From Pelomonas sp. Root1237 (GTDB lineage Bacteria; Pseudomonadota; Gammaproteobacteria; Burkholderiales; Burkholderiaceae_C), in assembly GCF_001425055.1 (NCBI RefSeq), contig NZ_LMDK01000005.1, positions 57,735 to 121,734 on the forward strand: a stretch of 64,000 bases of DNA. Direction: 5' to 3'. This document shows positions 38,301 through 44,493 of this stretch, piece after piece. Made by a program: the position numbers and the translations under genes. Under the pieces are notes generated by a model. It had not been told where the DNA came from. It worked only from the letters and a program-made list of their open reading frames with translations, and did no database searches. Each line of letters opens with the position of its first letter. Within the stretch, counting starts at the first letter, position 1.

Positions 38301-39910
38301 GTGACGCTGCCCAGTGCGACGGTGCCCGCGCCCGAACTTGTCGCGGCCAGACTGCCGCCGCCTGTATTGATGGTGCTGCCGGTGATGTCGCCACCGGCCT
38401 GCAGGACGACGTTGAGGGCACCTACCCCCGCGCCGATGCTGCCGGCGCTGAAGCTGATGTTGCGCAAGGCGATCAGGTTCAGCGTGGCCGCGCCGGTAGG
38501 CACGATGGCGGCCTGGACGTCGATGTCGCCATGTTGGCCGTTGGTGCCCAAGGCCAGGGTCTGCACCGTCACCGACGTGCCGCCGGACAGCGCATTGTTG
38601 AGGGCGCCAACGTCGACCACGGCGGCATCGTCCGTGCTGGCGAAATTCGGCGCCGCGCCAACGTTGGTGTTGGTGCCGCTGTTGGCCTTGATGACCACGT
38701 CGTTGGGGTCGAGCAGCCACTGGCCCGACCGCCCCAGCGGTGCGCCGGCGTCAACGCGGCCGAGCAGGTTGAGCTGCTGGCGGCCCGAGGTCTCGACCAT
38801 GCCGCCATTGCCCCCCAGACGCCCGCCGCGGGCCCAGATGCTGCCGAGCATGTCGGTGCGTCCGTCAGCCCAGACGGCGATGCGGCCGCCATCGCCCCGT
38901 TCGGTGGCACTGGCGCGCAGCTCAGCGCCGGCACCTATCCAGGTCTGCTCGGCGTTGTGCTCGGTGCCCCTGCCCTCGAAGCCGCCACCGACCTGCAGGC
39001 TGCCGCCGCCGAGGCGCCCGGACGCGTCCAGCCGGGCGCCGTCCAGCAGCGCGAGCTTCTGGCCCAGCACGGTGATGCTGCCGCCTCGTTCGCCGCTGGC
39101 GTCCAGGCCGCCGTTGACTGTGGTGATGCCGGCCGTGCCGCCGTCGATGACGATGTGCCCGCCCTGCTGGCTCAAGCCCCGCGCCTGCACGATGCCGTCC
39201 ATGTTCAGCACCTGGCCGGCCGCGCCGCCGCGAGCCTGGGCGCGCAGCTCGGCGCTGCCGTCGGCCTGCACGCGGCCGTTGAACTTCAGCGCGACGTCGC
39301 GGTTGTCGTTGTTGCGCAGATTGAAGAGGACAAGGCCGTCGCCCTCCACGTCGACCTGCACGGTGGTCGCTGCGCCCAGGCCGACGCGCCGCGCCGCGAT
39401 GCTGCCGCCAACGCTGAGCTGGGGGGCGACCAGCGCCACCGTGCCGCCCGGCGCGCTGATGCTGCCATCAGCCTGCAGCGCGCTGGCGCCCGCGCCCGCC
39501 GAGAAGCGGTAGTTGCCGGCGATGAAGGCGGTGTCGGACAGGTCCAGCGTGGACGCGACGAGACCGCCGACATCCACCTGCGATCCCCGCCCGAAGACGA
39601 TGCCGCGCGGGTTGATCAGGAAGACCCGGCCATTGGCCTGCAACTGCCCCAGGATCAGCGACGGGTCACCACCGACGACGCGGTTCAGCAGCACCGAGTT
39701 GACGCTGGGCTGTTGGATACGCAGGCCCTCGCCCGCGGCGATGGAGAAGCTCTGCCAGTTGACGATGGCCTTGTCGCTGCTCTGCTGGATCAGGCCCGGG
39801 CGAATTGCGACCTGGCCCTGCACGACCTGGGCGCCTTGAGGCAGCGCATGGGCAGCCGGATAGGCTGCGGCAAGGCACAGAGCGAGGGCGAGGGGTTGCA
39901 GGCGCCACAT
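26300..39910 (-). CDS. Giant filamentous-haemagglutinin-like exoprotein (TpsA)
   Basis: The 4536-residue protein starts with a Sec signal (MWRLQPLALALCLAAAYPAAHAL) and a two-partner-secretion domain. That domain includes IVNWQSFSIAAGEGLRIQQ, NRVVGGDPSLILGQLQANGRVFLINPRGI and FGRGSQVDVGGLVAST. The TPS partner upstream exports it through the outer membrane. The body is repetitive beta-helix: ten tandem 91-residue units, longer diverged repeats including a 1.7-kb duplication, then autotransporter-associated strand repeats (GGLTKLGSGRFVLSGSG). The end (ARFQETVRTENVTVRLRSGVIAEVGPGRPST) resembles other Burkholderiales exoproteins, from memory. No VENN motif or toxin domain is present, so contact-dependent inhibition is unlikely; adhesion or biofilm is likelier. 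The ATG overlaps the transporter stop (TGATG). Confidence 0.9.
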   Translation of the reverse strand: MWRLQPLALALCLAAAYPAAHALPQGAQVVQGQVAIRPGLIQQSSDKAIVNWQSFSIAAGEGLRIQQPSVNSVLLNRVVGGDPSLILGQLQANGRVFLINPRGIVFGRGSQVDVGGLVASTLDLSDTAFIAGNYRFSAGAGASALQADGSISAPGGTVALVAPQLSVGGSIAARRVGLGAATTVQVDVEGDGLVLFNLRNNDNRDVALKFNGRVQADGSAELRAQARGGAAGQVLNMDGIVQARGLSQQGGHIVIDGGTAGITTVNGGLDASGERGGSITVLGQKLALLDGARLDASGRLGGGSLQVGGGFEGRGTEHNAEQTWIGAGAELRASATERGDGGRIAVWADGRTDMLGSIWARGGRLGGNGGMVETSGRQQLNLLGRVDAGAPLGRSGQWLLDPNDVVIKANSGTNTNVGAAPNFASTDDAAVVDVGALNNALSGGTSVTVQTLALGTNGQHGDIDVQAAIVPTGAATLNLIALRNISFSAGSIGAGVGALNVVLQAGGDITGSTINTGGGSLAATSSGAGTVALGSVTSAGLTLSSVGGDVVLPTGTVTGNVGVTTSGSGAITQAGALAVTGTTGVTTGSGNITLTAASNNLQGAVSLTTTGITQVSNGSGHALTLGTLNTHALTASATAANLNLGSGTVTGNLSATTTGTGTITQGGALTVTGTTGLSNGSGNITLASGNDLRGLVSVTTTGNAQLVNGSGKDLSLGALSAGGLTVSTSNANLDLGSGSVGGNLSAATTGTGTLTQSGALTVTGTSALSNGSGNITLTSANDLQGAVSITSTGTTQLGNGNGKALTLGTLSTHALTVSTSGANLDLGGGTVTGNLSATTTGSGTLTQTGALTVTGATTLSNGSGNITLASANNLQGAVDITTTGTTQIANGSGNALTLGTLSTRTLTVSTSGAALALGSGTVTGALSATTTGTGTLTQGGALTVTGVTALSNGSGNITLTTAGNDFQGAVSITSTGATQLSNANGNTLTLGTLNTGALTVSANHADLVLGSGTVGGNLSATTTNNGTLTQSGALTVTGTSSLSNGSGDITLTSANDLQGAVSVTTTGTTQISNGSGKALTLGTLSVRDLTVNTSGANLGLGSGTISGNLGATTTGTGAITQSGVLTVTGTSGLSSGSGGITLAAANDLQGAVSLTSTGSSQVVNGSGKALALGTLNTGALTVSTSNADIDLGSGTVAGTLSATTTGSGTITQSGALTVTGSSGLSNGSGNVNLTSGNNLQGAVSVTTTGTTQLSNASGNALTLGTLSTRALTVSTSNANLGLGSGTVTGNLSATTTGTGVITQGGVLTVTGTTALGNGSGSITLTSANNLQGAVGITTTGTTQIANGNGNALVLGTLNTHALTVSTSNANLGLGSGTVTGNLSATTTGAGAITQGGALTISGTTALSNGSGNITLTSANNLQGAVSLTTSGTTTLGNGGGNPLTLGTLNTGDLTVSTTAGGALNLGQGSINGTLSASSHGGAISQTGALSVSDIATLDATTAGNISLPNTSNQWHGLNLVGNSLDLRSGGDLEILSLTQPANRALTLSAGANLILGPVANINTGTADLALISGGSFTMGGVLAGHNVELQAQTGLSLGQNITASGTLKLTTASGDVNQTGGSLLVTGTTTVSAGGSVISLNQPTNQFGDVVSLSGGTTGVTDSAALTLGTVNTGDLTVTSTGNLGLGQGSVTGTLSATSNGGAITQTGGLTLTGATTLNAGAADITLNQASNDLQGAITATGGAVSLRSANNLNLFALTQQPNKGLELEAGGTLILPAGTSNIDTGTEALTLSSGGVFSTFGTLKGGAVTLKGQSATLAHDITATAALAVTSTSGVINQTGGRISAAGTSSFDAGGQAITLDAATNQFTGLVSLTGGTTQIRSQGALGLGGLATGSLQILAGGALGFGTGSIGGALSATSSGAVTQAAGGLSVTGTATLNAGGADITLGDLANSWTGAVALTGRNAVLTGSSAVTLGHVNATSLTLTTGGAVSQGAGTTIALTGALGVDAGASAITLANTGNQLGGMVTLKGGATQLRTTNALTLGTLDTGALTANSAGAMNLGHGTVAGNLAATSGNGAITQAAGGLSVSGTSSINAGTADITLDDAANGWTGAVALTGRDVRLTDTSAVDLGAVSIHSLVLKAGGDVTQSAPLSLTGALNVDAGSAAITLNNTSNQLGGLVTLKGGVTQVKTAAGLTLGPLTTGDLTVGAAGPLNLGQGNVTGNLVANSGNGAISQSGSLHVTGSAAFTSGSGNITLANAGNQFLGALSLTGNAVTLFNQPSLSFGTLSFNSLDATSNGSITLGSGTLSGALTARALGGAITQIAGGLTVAGNATLQATTGITLTDAANHLNGVVSLSGSASAVTNAGGLRLGTLATAGLTLNAAGTLDLGSGVVGGTLTAVSSGAISQSGALSVSGGTSLNAGSAGISLGQAGNAFAGSVDLRGGTTVITGAGALSLGSLNVGGLTASASGALRLGTGTVGGNLNAGGAAITQASGGLAVSGASTLSTGSGNIDLAEAGNAFAGAVSLVGGDVTLANSGALHLGSFAVHDLKASAGGDLDLGGGTVNGELTATTRGSRISQSAALTVNGVANFVADGGLATLVLDQPGNQLLGGIAMRGVNGGSFASADISSALDLSFSGDVQTLKLSSGGLLTLGGGRSTTLTAAAHSGIVQTGALQVSGLTTLIAQGGTVMPVDMVHAGNDLNRVQLQTQAGGSLGRVQLRDGDGSRHDGLQLLGDAASLEITSAGALDLGGGRYGSLMADTSATGAALTQSGALAVSGPATLKAGGGAITLIRPDNDWGGLVQLGGGTVQIIAAGALTLGDIATDSLSVNSAGALNLGQGVIGGALLASSGGNAITQSGALQFGGVATLNAGGADIALPHAGNQFLGVINLAARDATLFSLPGLSLGTLALRSLDASSNGGIILGTGNLSGALSARGATITQMAGGLAVAGGSTLQAAGDITLTEAANQLGGLVNLTGGTTALSNAGDLSLGSVATGPLTLEVAGALNLGGGQIDGELKAVSRGLLTQTGSLAVSGAVTLDAGAAAISLGQAGNAFAGTVINLTGGNTLLINSRPLSLGLLDVGDLTVASNGVLRLGSGTVRGELKASSGGGAIGQVAGGLSIAGASTLDAGSAAIQLNEAANAFGGPIHLLGGDVSLVASGALRLGSFTTRDLKLSAGGDISLGGGRVSGDLTALIRGTTLTQTGALFVAGSSDFIADGSLVNLVLNQPGNQLLGTVSMRGVNGGSFASADISSALDLTFSGDVKMLTLSSGGLLTLGGGHSDSLSAAAAKGILLTGPLQVSGLTTLIATGAAVPVDLATHGAGNDLNRVELKAQAGASLGQVQLRDGDAARHDGLKVTGDAAQLEVTSAGALDLGGGSYGSLGVDTAATGAAVTQSGALTVAGLTTIKAGSGNVTLTRPDNSLAHFAIDSAGIASLVSAADYSVNASNVSTRLELGGPGAISLVGPLSGSGELVMSGSGSLTTTTAQSYSGGTRINSGTVVLSGPSAQAGSGAVQLEGTGQLDLRDGAVMSAELVANGGRVINISGAGTLAGAVTLKAAVTEFLPGTGGLTISGSIVDGGAGFGLRLASSGTLTLAGSNHYGGMTDIASGTLRVTGELPSASAVQIASGALLALGKDQAIGSLAGAGRVELGSFTLGTGLDGTNTSFSGSLTGSGGLTKLGSGRFVLSGSGAHTGATRVAAGELVLASSTALNDVTAVSVEANATLTVQQSLNFGSLAGAGTVDVQAALLGVGSNGGNTRWDGAIIGSGGLAKLGTGVFTLAGHNTLAGDLQANAGALQLEGAGAVKPLAAGAATAPVVPTSAGVNVADGATLELLTDVDLGALSGAGQVQLNANTLVLGASGRSSRFDGVIGGDGGLSKAGSGTLTLGGANLYTGATRVDGGSLVLDAEQTLAVASALVIEAPGQVQANARQTVASLNGGGNLVLNGASLAAGADGADGRFDGVVSGSGGLVKQGAGMLTLTAAHRNSGATVIEAGTIQLTGNGALGSGEIQNQGELRLSRSDALTLDQAISGRGSLVITQGQVTLGSAANSYGGATQVLGGGLITTAAERLSDASAVQVAAGAQLQLGGAETIASLQAAGSVRLAGDLTTRAEQVYTGSLTLGNAAGLTLTGTLIDASRSTNQFGSAPLGLSGGQALVAAKDSLQLGDVTLSSGGRVEAGRLAINGKLQLTGGSLALVAQAAPDDAKATLQGTAQVPVAGQPLAVAEATVQQGSASAITVAEGASLSVQAAGGGSVLLAQDANSFKGQLSALSGANYNSAWAPNAKGGQAVQSEVRVSGQQVGVGGSGIEADLIYIRADQLATAGDAKLVARMPFDEIVLGRALSAPGMVLELAPGAFGTPGSFGAVNGQPIRIEVGSTATGGRTTGPNAGYLTVLPKAGAQGSTAVVLIGPEVGSQPTTGGTAYRFFHDGASQATEIPVVYNGVLPLTPAASGALSSINGDAEDARRARFQETVRTENVTVRLRSGVIAEVGPGRPSTQGSEGAKPPELCDPAAQPALSCKPASP
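29615..33180 (-). repeat. Large internal duplication in the exoprotein gene
   Basis: Two blocks of about 1.7 kb, roughly 31,500-33,180 and 29,615-31,300, are offset by about 1,885 bases. They encode the same sequence of motifs: NQFLG, LGSGTLSGALTAR or LGTGNLSGALSAR, NAFAG, NQLLG, MRGVNGGSFASADISSALDL, RVQLRDGD, RHDGL, RPDN. The match is strongest in the MRGVNGGSFASADISSALDL segment. Boundaries are approximate. Confidence 0.8.
35453..38188 (-). repeat. Ten tandem 273-bp (91-residue) repeats in the exoprotein gene
   Basis: Ten consecutive units each begin GALTVTGT or a variant and run through LSNGSGNITL, NLQGAVS, LTLGTL, LTVSTS, LGSGTVTGNLSATTTGTG and end in ITQ plus G, S or T. Total length is 2736 bases, averaging 91.2 codons. 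The units are similar but not identical, so the array has diverged while keeping register. Confidence 0.9.
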
Positions 39911-41658
39911 CAGAAGCTCCACGATCCCTGGGCATACAGGCGCAGCTTGCTCGACTGGCTTTCGGTGCTGGCATGGCCGTGCGTGGGCGTGGCCAGGCTC
40001 ATGCGGAAGGCATACGCGTTGCCGCGCGCCCATACCAGGGACAGCCCCGCGCCGCCCAGCCAGGCGCGGTTCACGTAGCCGGGCTCGCGCAGCACGAGGT
40101 TGGGATCATGGCGGTACCGGATGAAGGCGCCGTCGTAGAAGGCCGCCAGCACCAGCTCGCTGGCCCAGCGCCCGAACAGGCTGGCCGGCGGCAGCCAGCG
40201 CAGCTCCAGGCTGGCGACGGCGCCGCTGTCGCCCGTGCCTTCGCCCGGCGCATAGGCGCGCACGCCGTTCGGGCCACCGGCGCGGAACTGCTCGGTCGAG
40301 TCGAGGTTGGACAGGGCCCACTGGCCGCGCATCGTGAAATAGGCCAACAGCCGATTGCTCAGCACGTTCTGCAGCCGCGAGGCCGCGAAGCTGAGCTTGC
40401 GAAAGCTCGCCGCATCGTCGCCACCGCTGGGCGCACCGGCCGGGAAGTTGAGCCGGCCCTGCGCCAGGTTGAGCTCGAAGGTGTTGACGCTGCCGGTCAG
40501 CAGGCTGTCGCGAAAATCGCCGCTGACACCGACGCTGGCGTCTTCCACATGCTTCTTCGTCGACAGGGCCGCGACCTTGTCGACATAGCGCTTGGCGTCG
40601 ACGGCTCCCAGCGCGAACAGGTTGAGGTTGCGCGAACGCACCCAGGGGTAGAGAGCGAAGAGGTTGAGCGTCGTGCCGGTGCCGTCCAGGCCGAGGGGGA
40701 ATTCCTTCTTGTCGAGCTGATAGCGCACCGCCGACAGCGACGCGCCGGCCTTGAAGCCGTCGGCACCGATGGGGCTGGTGTAGCCCAGCAGCGCGAACAG
40801 CAGGCCGCCGCCGGTGGAGGCCAGCACTGATGCCGACAGACCGTCGCCGCGGCCCAGCGGGCTGGCCATGACGACCTGGGCCCCCAGGCGCTGGGCACCG
40901 ATGACCTTGGAGCCGTTGAGGTCGCCGTCGACGCTGCCGCTGTAGCGCGATTCGGCGCGCGGCGTGAATTCGAGGATGGCGGTGCCCGGCGCGCTGCCGG
41001 CCTTGACCTCGGCCCGCGTGACGATGCCGCGCAGGTCGTTGATGAGGAAGACCGTGCGCTCGACGGCTTCCACCGTCAGCACGTCGCCGGGCTTCAGGCG
41101 TGCCAGATAGGCCTCGACGACCTCACGGTCCACCGGCAGGCCGTCGCTCCAGTTCAGCACGACCCGGTCCAGGCGCCCCTCCAGCACGGCGATGCGCACC
41201 GTCTGGCCATCGAAGGTCTGCTCCGGGATGTAGGCGTAACCCAGGTAGAGCCCCAGGTCGCGCTGCAGGAAGCGGGTCACCTCGTTGGCAGCGTTGACGA
41301 GATCCTCGAAGCCACGGTCCTTGCCGACGAAGGCAGCAGTCAATCGCGGCAGGGCCTCGCGCAGGGCGGCTGGGGCGTCGGGCGACAGGCTGTAGGCGGT
41401 GACGTCGATTTTGAGCTCGTCGTCGGGCTTGCCGAGCTCGCGCGTGACCTGCTGCGGACGCTCGGGCGGCAGCTCGGTGTTGCGAGCCTCGGGCGGGCGG
41501 GCCAGCTCGGCCGGTGTCGGCACCACCGGCGGCGTGCCGGCGGCCCAGGCCGAAGCACAGGCGAGCCACTGCGCGGCCAGCAGGCTGAGGCGCAAGGGCG
41601 AGCGGCAGTGGCGGGGATCGAGCAGCAAGGTCGGGTCCGTAGCAGGGGCGGCGGGCAT
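39910..41658 (-). CDS. Two-partner secretion transporter, FhaC/ShlB/HecB type (TpsB)
   Basis: The 582-residue outer-membrane protein begins with a signal peptide (LRLSLLAAQWLACASAWAAG, cut near AWA-A). A Pro-rich segment and a POTRA_2-like domain follow (LGYAYIPEQTFDGQTVRIAVLEGRLDRVVLNW). The C-terminal Omp85-type barrel has VRAYAPGEGTGDSG, the family loop motif, and ends in Phe (YAQGSWSF). It exports the giant exoprotein encoded directly downstream with a one-base stop/start overlap. The start at 41658 is preferred; an ATG at 41745 adds a leader that would bury the signal peptide. A 119-base divergent region separates it from the repair exonuclease gene and includes a GAGTC-AC-GACTC dyad at 41682-41693. 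Confidence 0.9.
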   Translation of the reverse strand: MPAAPATDPTLLLDPRHCRSPLRLSLLAAQWLACASAWAAGTPPVVPTPAELARPPEARNTELPPERPQQVTRELGKPDDELKIDVTAYSLSPDAPAALREALPRLTAAFVGKDRGFEDLVNAANEVTRFLQRDLGLYLGYAYIPEQTFDGQTVRIAVLEGRLDRVVLNWSDGLPVDREVVEAYLARLKPGDVLTVEAVERTVFLINDLRGIVTRAEVKAGSAPGTAILEFTPRAESRYSGSVDGDLNGSKVIGAQRLGAQVVMASPLGRGDGLSASVLASTGGGLLFALLGYTSPIGADGFKAGASLSAVRYQLDKKEFPLGLDGTGTTLNLFALYPWVRSRNLNLFALGAVDAKRYVDKVAALSTKKHVEDASVGVSGDFRDSLLTGSVNTFELNLAQGRLNFPAGAPSGGDDAASFRKLSFAASRLQNVLSNRLLAYFTMRGQWALSNLDSTEQFRAGGPNGVRAYAPGEGTGDSGAVASLELRWLPPASLFGRWASELVLAAFYDGAFIRYRHDPNLVLREPGYVNRAWLGGAGLSLVWARGNAYAFRMSLATPTHGHASTESQSSKLRLYAQGSWSF

Positions 41659-41777
41659 GACCTGGCGGTCGCACCCGTGGTGAGTCACGACTCTGGCGTT
41701 TGAGTTCCGCGCGAGTCCCGTAAATGAGCGGATGCCGTCCGACAAGCGTGCTGCGCCGACCTGGGCACACTGGGTCC

Positions 41778-42818
41778 ATGGCTGACTTGATCACCCGCCG
41801 CCCCGAGGGCCTGTATTGCGAGGCGGGCGGCTTTCATATCGACCCCTGGCGGCCGGTGGCGCGTGCCGTCATCACCCACGCCCATGCCGACCATTGCCGC
41901 GAGGGCCACGGCGCCTACCTCGCCCACAGCGACGCCGAAGGGCTGATGCGCTCCCGCATGGGTCCCGACATGGCCTTCCAGGGCCTGGCCTATGGCGAGC
42001 CGTTGCAACTGGGCGAGGTAACCGTCAGCCTGCACCCTGCCGGCCATGTGCTGGGCTCGGCCCAGGTGCGGGTGGAACACCGCGGCGAGGTCTGGGTCGT
42101 GTCGGGCGATTACTTCGTCAGCGGCGCGGTGAATGCTGAGGGGGAGGCCAACACCACCTGCGCGCCCTTCGAGCCGGTGCGCTGCGATGTCTTCATCACC
42201 GAAGCCACCTTTGCCCTGCCCATCTACCGCTGGGCACCGCAGACCGAGGTGCTGGCCGAGATGCGCACCTGGTGGGCCGATTGCGCGGCCCAGGGCAAGC
42301 AGGCGCTGCTGATGGGCTACAGCCTGGGCAAGGCGCAGCGGCTGGTGGCGGGGCTGGCAACCGCGGACGCACCTGGGCCGGTGCTGGTGCATGCAGCGGT
42401 TGCGCGGCTGAACGAGGCCTATCGCGCGGCGGGCGTGGCCCTGCCGGAGGTGGAGACCGTGACGCCGGAAACGAACTTCAAGGCGCTGCGCGGCGCGCTC
42501 GTCATCGCACCGCCGGCCGTGCAGGACAGTCGCTGGGCCAAAGCGCTGGGGCCGCACAGCGACGCCTTTGCCAGCGGCTGGATGCGGTTGCGCGGCGCCC
42601 GCCGGCGCCGCAGCGTGGACCGCGGCTTCGTCTTCAGCGACCACGCGGACTGGCCGGGGCTGCTGTCGGCCATTCAATCGACCGGCGCCCAGCGCGTCAT
42701 CGTCACGCATGGCGACGAAGGCGCGCTGGTGCGCTACCTGAGCGAACTGGGCCTGCAGGCCGAGGCCTTTGCGACCGAGTACGGCGACGAGACGCATGGC
42801 GTGGAGGCGGCGCAATGA
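41778..42818 (+). CDS. Ligase-associated DNA exonuclease, metallo-beta-lactamase fold
   Basis: The 346-residue protein has the MBL metal motif THAHADHC near residue 38, HPAGHVLGSAQV and VVSGDYF, then a beta-CASP-like part and VFSDHADW. It matches the exonuclease family that travels with bacterial ATP-dependent ligase and Lhr-Core helicase. It is thought to trim DNA ends in repair. The start is the ATG at 41778; an ATG at 41724 adds 18 unrelated residues. Its stop overlaps the ligase start (ATGA), so the set is translationally coupled. Confidence 0.92.
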   Translation: MADLITRRPEGLYCEAGGFHIDPWRPVARAVITHAHADHCREGHGAYLAHSDAEGLMRSRMGPDMAFQGLAYGEPLQLGEVTVSLHPAGHVLGSAQVRVEHRGEVWVVSGDYFVSGAVNAEGEANTTCAPFEPVRCDVFITEATFALPIYRWAPQTEVLAEMRTWWADCAAQGKQALLMGYSLGKAQRLVAGLATADAPGPVLVHAAVARLNEAYRAAGVALPEVETVTPETNFKALRGALVIAPPAVQDSRWAKALGPHSDAFASGWMRLRGARRRRSVDRGFVFSDHADWPGLLSAIQSTGAQRVIVTHGDEGALVRYLSELGLQAEAFATEYGDETHGVEAAQ

Positions 42819-44458
42819 AGCGCTTTGTCGCCCTCTACCTCGCCATCGACGCCAGCACGTCCACACTGGCCAAGGTGGCGGCATTGAAACGCTACCTGGC
42901 CGACGCGCCCGCGCGTGATGCGGCCTGGGCCGTCTATCTGCTGGCCGGCGGCACGCCGCGCCGAGCGGTGCCCACGAGCGAGCTGCGAGCACTGGCCTGC
43001 GAGGCGGCGGGTTTGCCGGAGTGGCTGTTCGAGGCCGGCTATGCCGTCACCGGCGACCTGGCGGAGGCCATCGCTTACGTGCTTCCCGACCCGCAGGACA
43101 AGCTCGACGAGCCGCTGGCCGACTGGATGGAGCAGCGCATCCTGCCGCTGCGTGCGCTCGACGCAGCGGCGCGACGCGAGGCCGTGTTGAGCGCGTGGCA
43201 GGGCCTGTCGGCGGACGAGCGCTTCATGTTCGTCAAGCTGGTGGGCGGGGGCTTTCGCGTCGGTGTCAGCAAGCTGCTGGTGCAGCGGGCGCTGGCCGAG
43301 TGGTCTGGGGCCGACGCGGCCGGCATCGCGCAGCACATGATGGGCTACACCCAGATCGACACGCCGCCGACGGCCGCGCGCTTCCAGGCGCTGCTGGCCG
43401 AGGACACAAGCGGCTCTCGTGGCGGCCAGCCCTACCCCTTCTTCCTGGCGCATGCGCTGCCCGGCGAGCCCGCTGCGCTGGGCGAGCGCGGCGACTGGCT
43501 GGCGGAATGGAAGTACGACGGCATCCGCGCCCAGGTGGTCAAGCGCAACGGCCAGGCGTGGATCTGGTCGCGCGGCGAGGAGCTGGTGACGGAACGCTTT
43601 CCGGAGGTGGTGCTGGAAGCGAGCACCTGGCCGGACGGCACCGTCGTCGACGGCGAACTGCTGGCTTGGCGGCACGGCGAGGCGGAGCCGGCGCCCTTCG
43701 CGCTGCTGCAAAAGCGCATCGGCCGCACCAAGCTGTCCAAGGCCATCCTGGCCGAGGCGCCGGTGCGGCTGCTGGCTTATGACCTGCTGGAGAGCGACGG
43801 GGTTGATCGGCGGCAGGAGCCCATGCACATCCGTCGCGCGCGGCTGGAGCAGTTGGGCATCGCGACATCGCCGCTGGTGGAAGCGGACGAATGGTCTGAC
43901 CTAGCCGCCGCCCGCGAAGGCTCGCGCGAGCGTCGTGTCGAAGGCCTGATGCTGAAGCACCGTGAGTCAGCCTATGGCATCGGCCGCACCGTCGGCGCTT
44001 GGTGGAAGTGGAAGGTCGCACCGCTGAGCGTGGATGCCGTGTTGATCTACGCCCAGGCCGGCCATGGCCGCCGTGCCAACCTCTATACCGACTACAGCTT
44101 TGCCGTCTGGAATCGCGCGCCGCGGGATGCGGCGGAGGCCGAGGCCGCGCTCGATTCGACAGGCGGCGAGCTGATGCTGGTGCCGTTTGCGAAGGCCTAC
44201 TCGGGGCTGACCGACGAGGAGATCAAGGGCGTGGACCGCGAGATCCGCAAGACTACGGTGGAGAAGTTCGGGCCGGTGCGGCGCGTGCGGCCGACGATGG
44301 TGTTCGAGCTGGGCTTCGAGGGCATTCAGGCGAGTACGCGGCACAAGAGCGGGATCGCGGTAAGGTTTCCGCGGATGCTGAGGATTCGGGAGGACAAGCC
44401 GTTGTGGGAGGCGGATACGTTGGCGTCGTTGAGGGCCTTGATGGATGCGGTGGCGTGA
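42815..44458 (+). CDS. ATP-dependent DNA ligase of the Lhr-Core repair operon
   Basis: The 547-residue enzyme has an N-terminal helical DNA-binding domain (about residues 1-210) and the adenylation motif [10 protein letters not shown] with the nucleophilic Lys near residue 232. It also has DGELLAW (motif III), [17 protein letters not shown] (motif IV) and WWKWK (motif V). The OB-fold part includes [12 protein letters not shown]. It seals nicks using ATP, separate from the NAD-dependent replicative ligase. It overlaps both neighbours by start/stop codons, the typical layout of this four-gene set. Confidence 0.93.
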   Translation: MKRFVALYLAIDASTSTLAKVAALKRYLADAPARDAAWAVYLLAGGTPRRAVPTSELRALACEAAGLPEWLFEAGYAVTGDLAEAIAYVLPDPQDKLDEPLADWMEQRILPLRALDAAARREAVLSAWQGLSADERFMFVKLVGGGFRVGVSKLLVQRALAEWSGADAAGIAQHMMGYTQIDTPPTAARFQALLAEDTSGSRGGQPYPFFLAHALPGEPAALGERGDWLAEWKYDGIRAQVVKRNGQAWIWSRGEELVTERFPEVVLEASTWPDGTVVDGELLAWRHGEAEPAPFALLQKRIGRTKLSKAILAEAPVRLLAYDLLESDGVDRRQEPMHIRRARLEQLGIATSPLVEADEWSDLAAAREGSRERRVEGLMLKHRESAYGIGRTVGAWWKWKVAPLSVDAVLIYAQAGHGRRANLYTDYSFAVWNRAPRDAAEAEAALDSTGGELMLVPFAKAYSGLTDEEIKGVDREIRKTTVEKFGPVRRVRPTMVFELGFEGIQASTRHKSGIAVRFPRMLRIREDKPLWEADTLASLRALMDAVA

Positions 44459-44493
44459 TGTTGGTTGCTTTTGCGACGAGGCAAAAACATCTG

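Noticed and set aside
34973..40078. Very long open frames on the plus strand across the exoprotein gene (one of 1701 codons, others of 600-860 codons)
   Set aside because: They are antisense shadows of a GC-rich repeated gene; the translations are low-complexity Ala/Arg/Gln/Gly or Pro/Ser/Val repeats, with no domain, and the minus strand has a signal peptide and TPS domain.
41682..41693. GAGTC-AC-GACTC palindrome between the transporter and exonuclease genes as a LexA-type operator
   Set aside because: The sequence does not resemble a CTGT-N8-ACAG LexA box; it may be chance, so no regulatory role is claimed.
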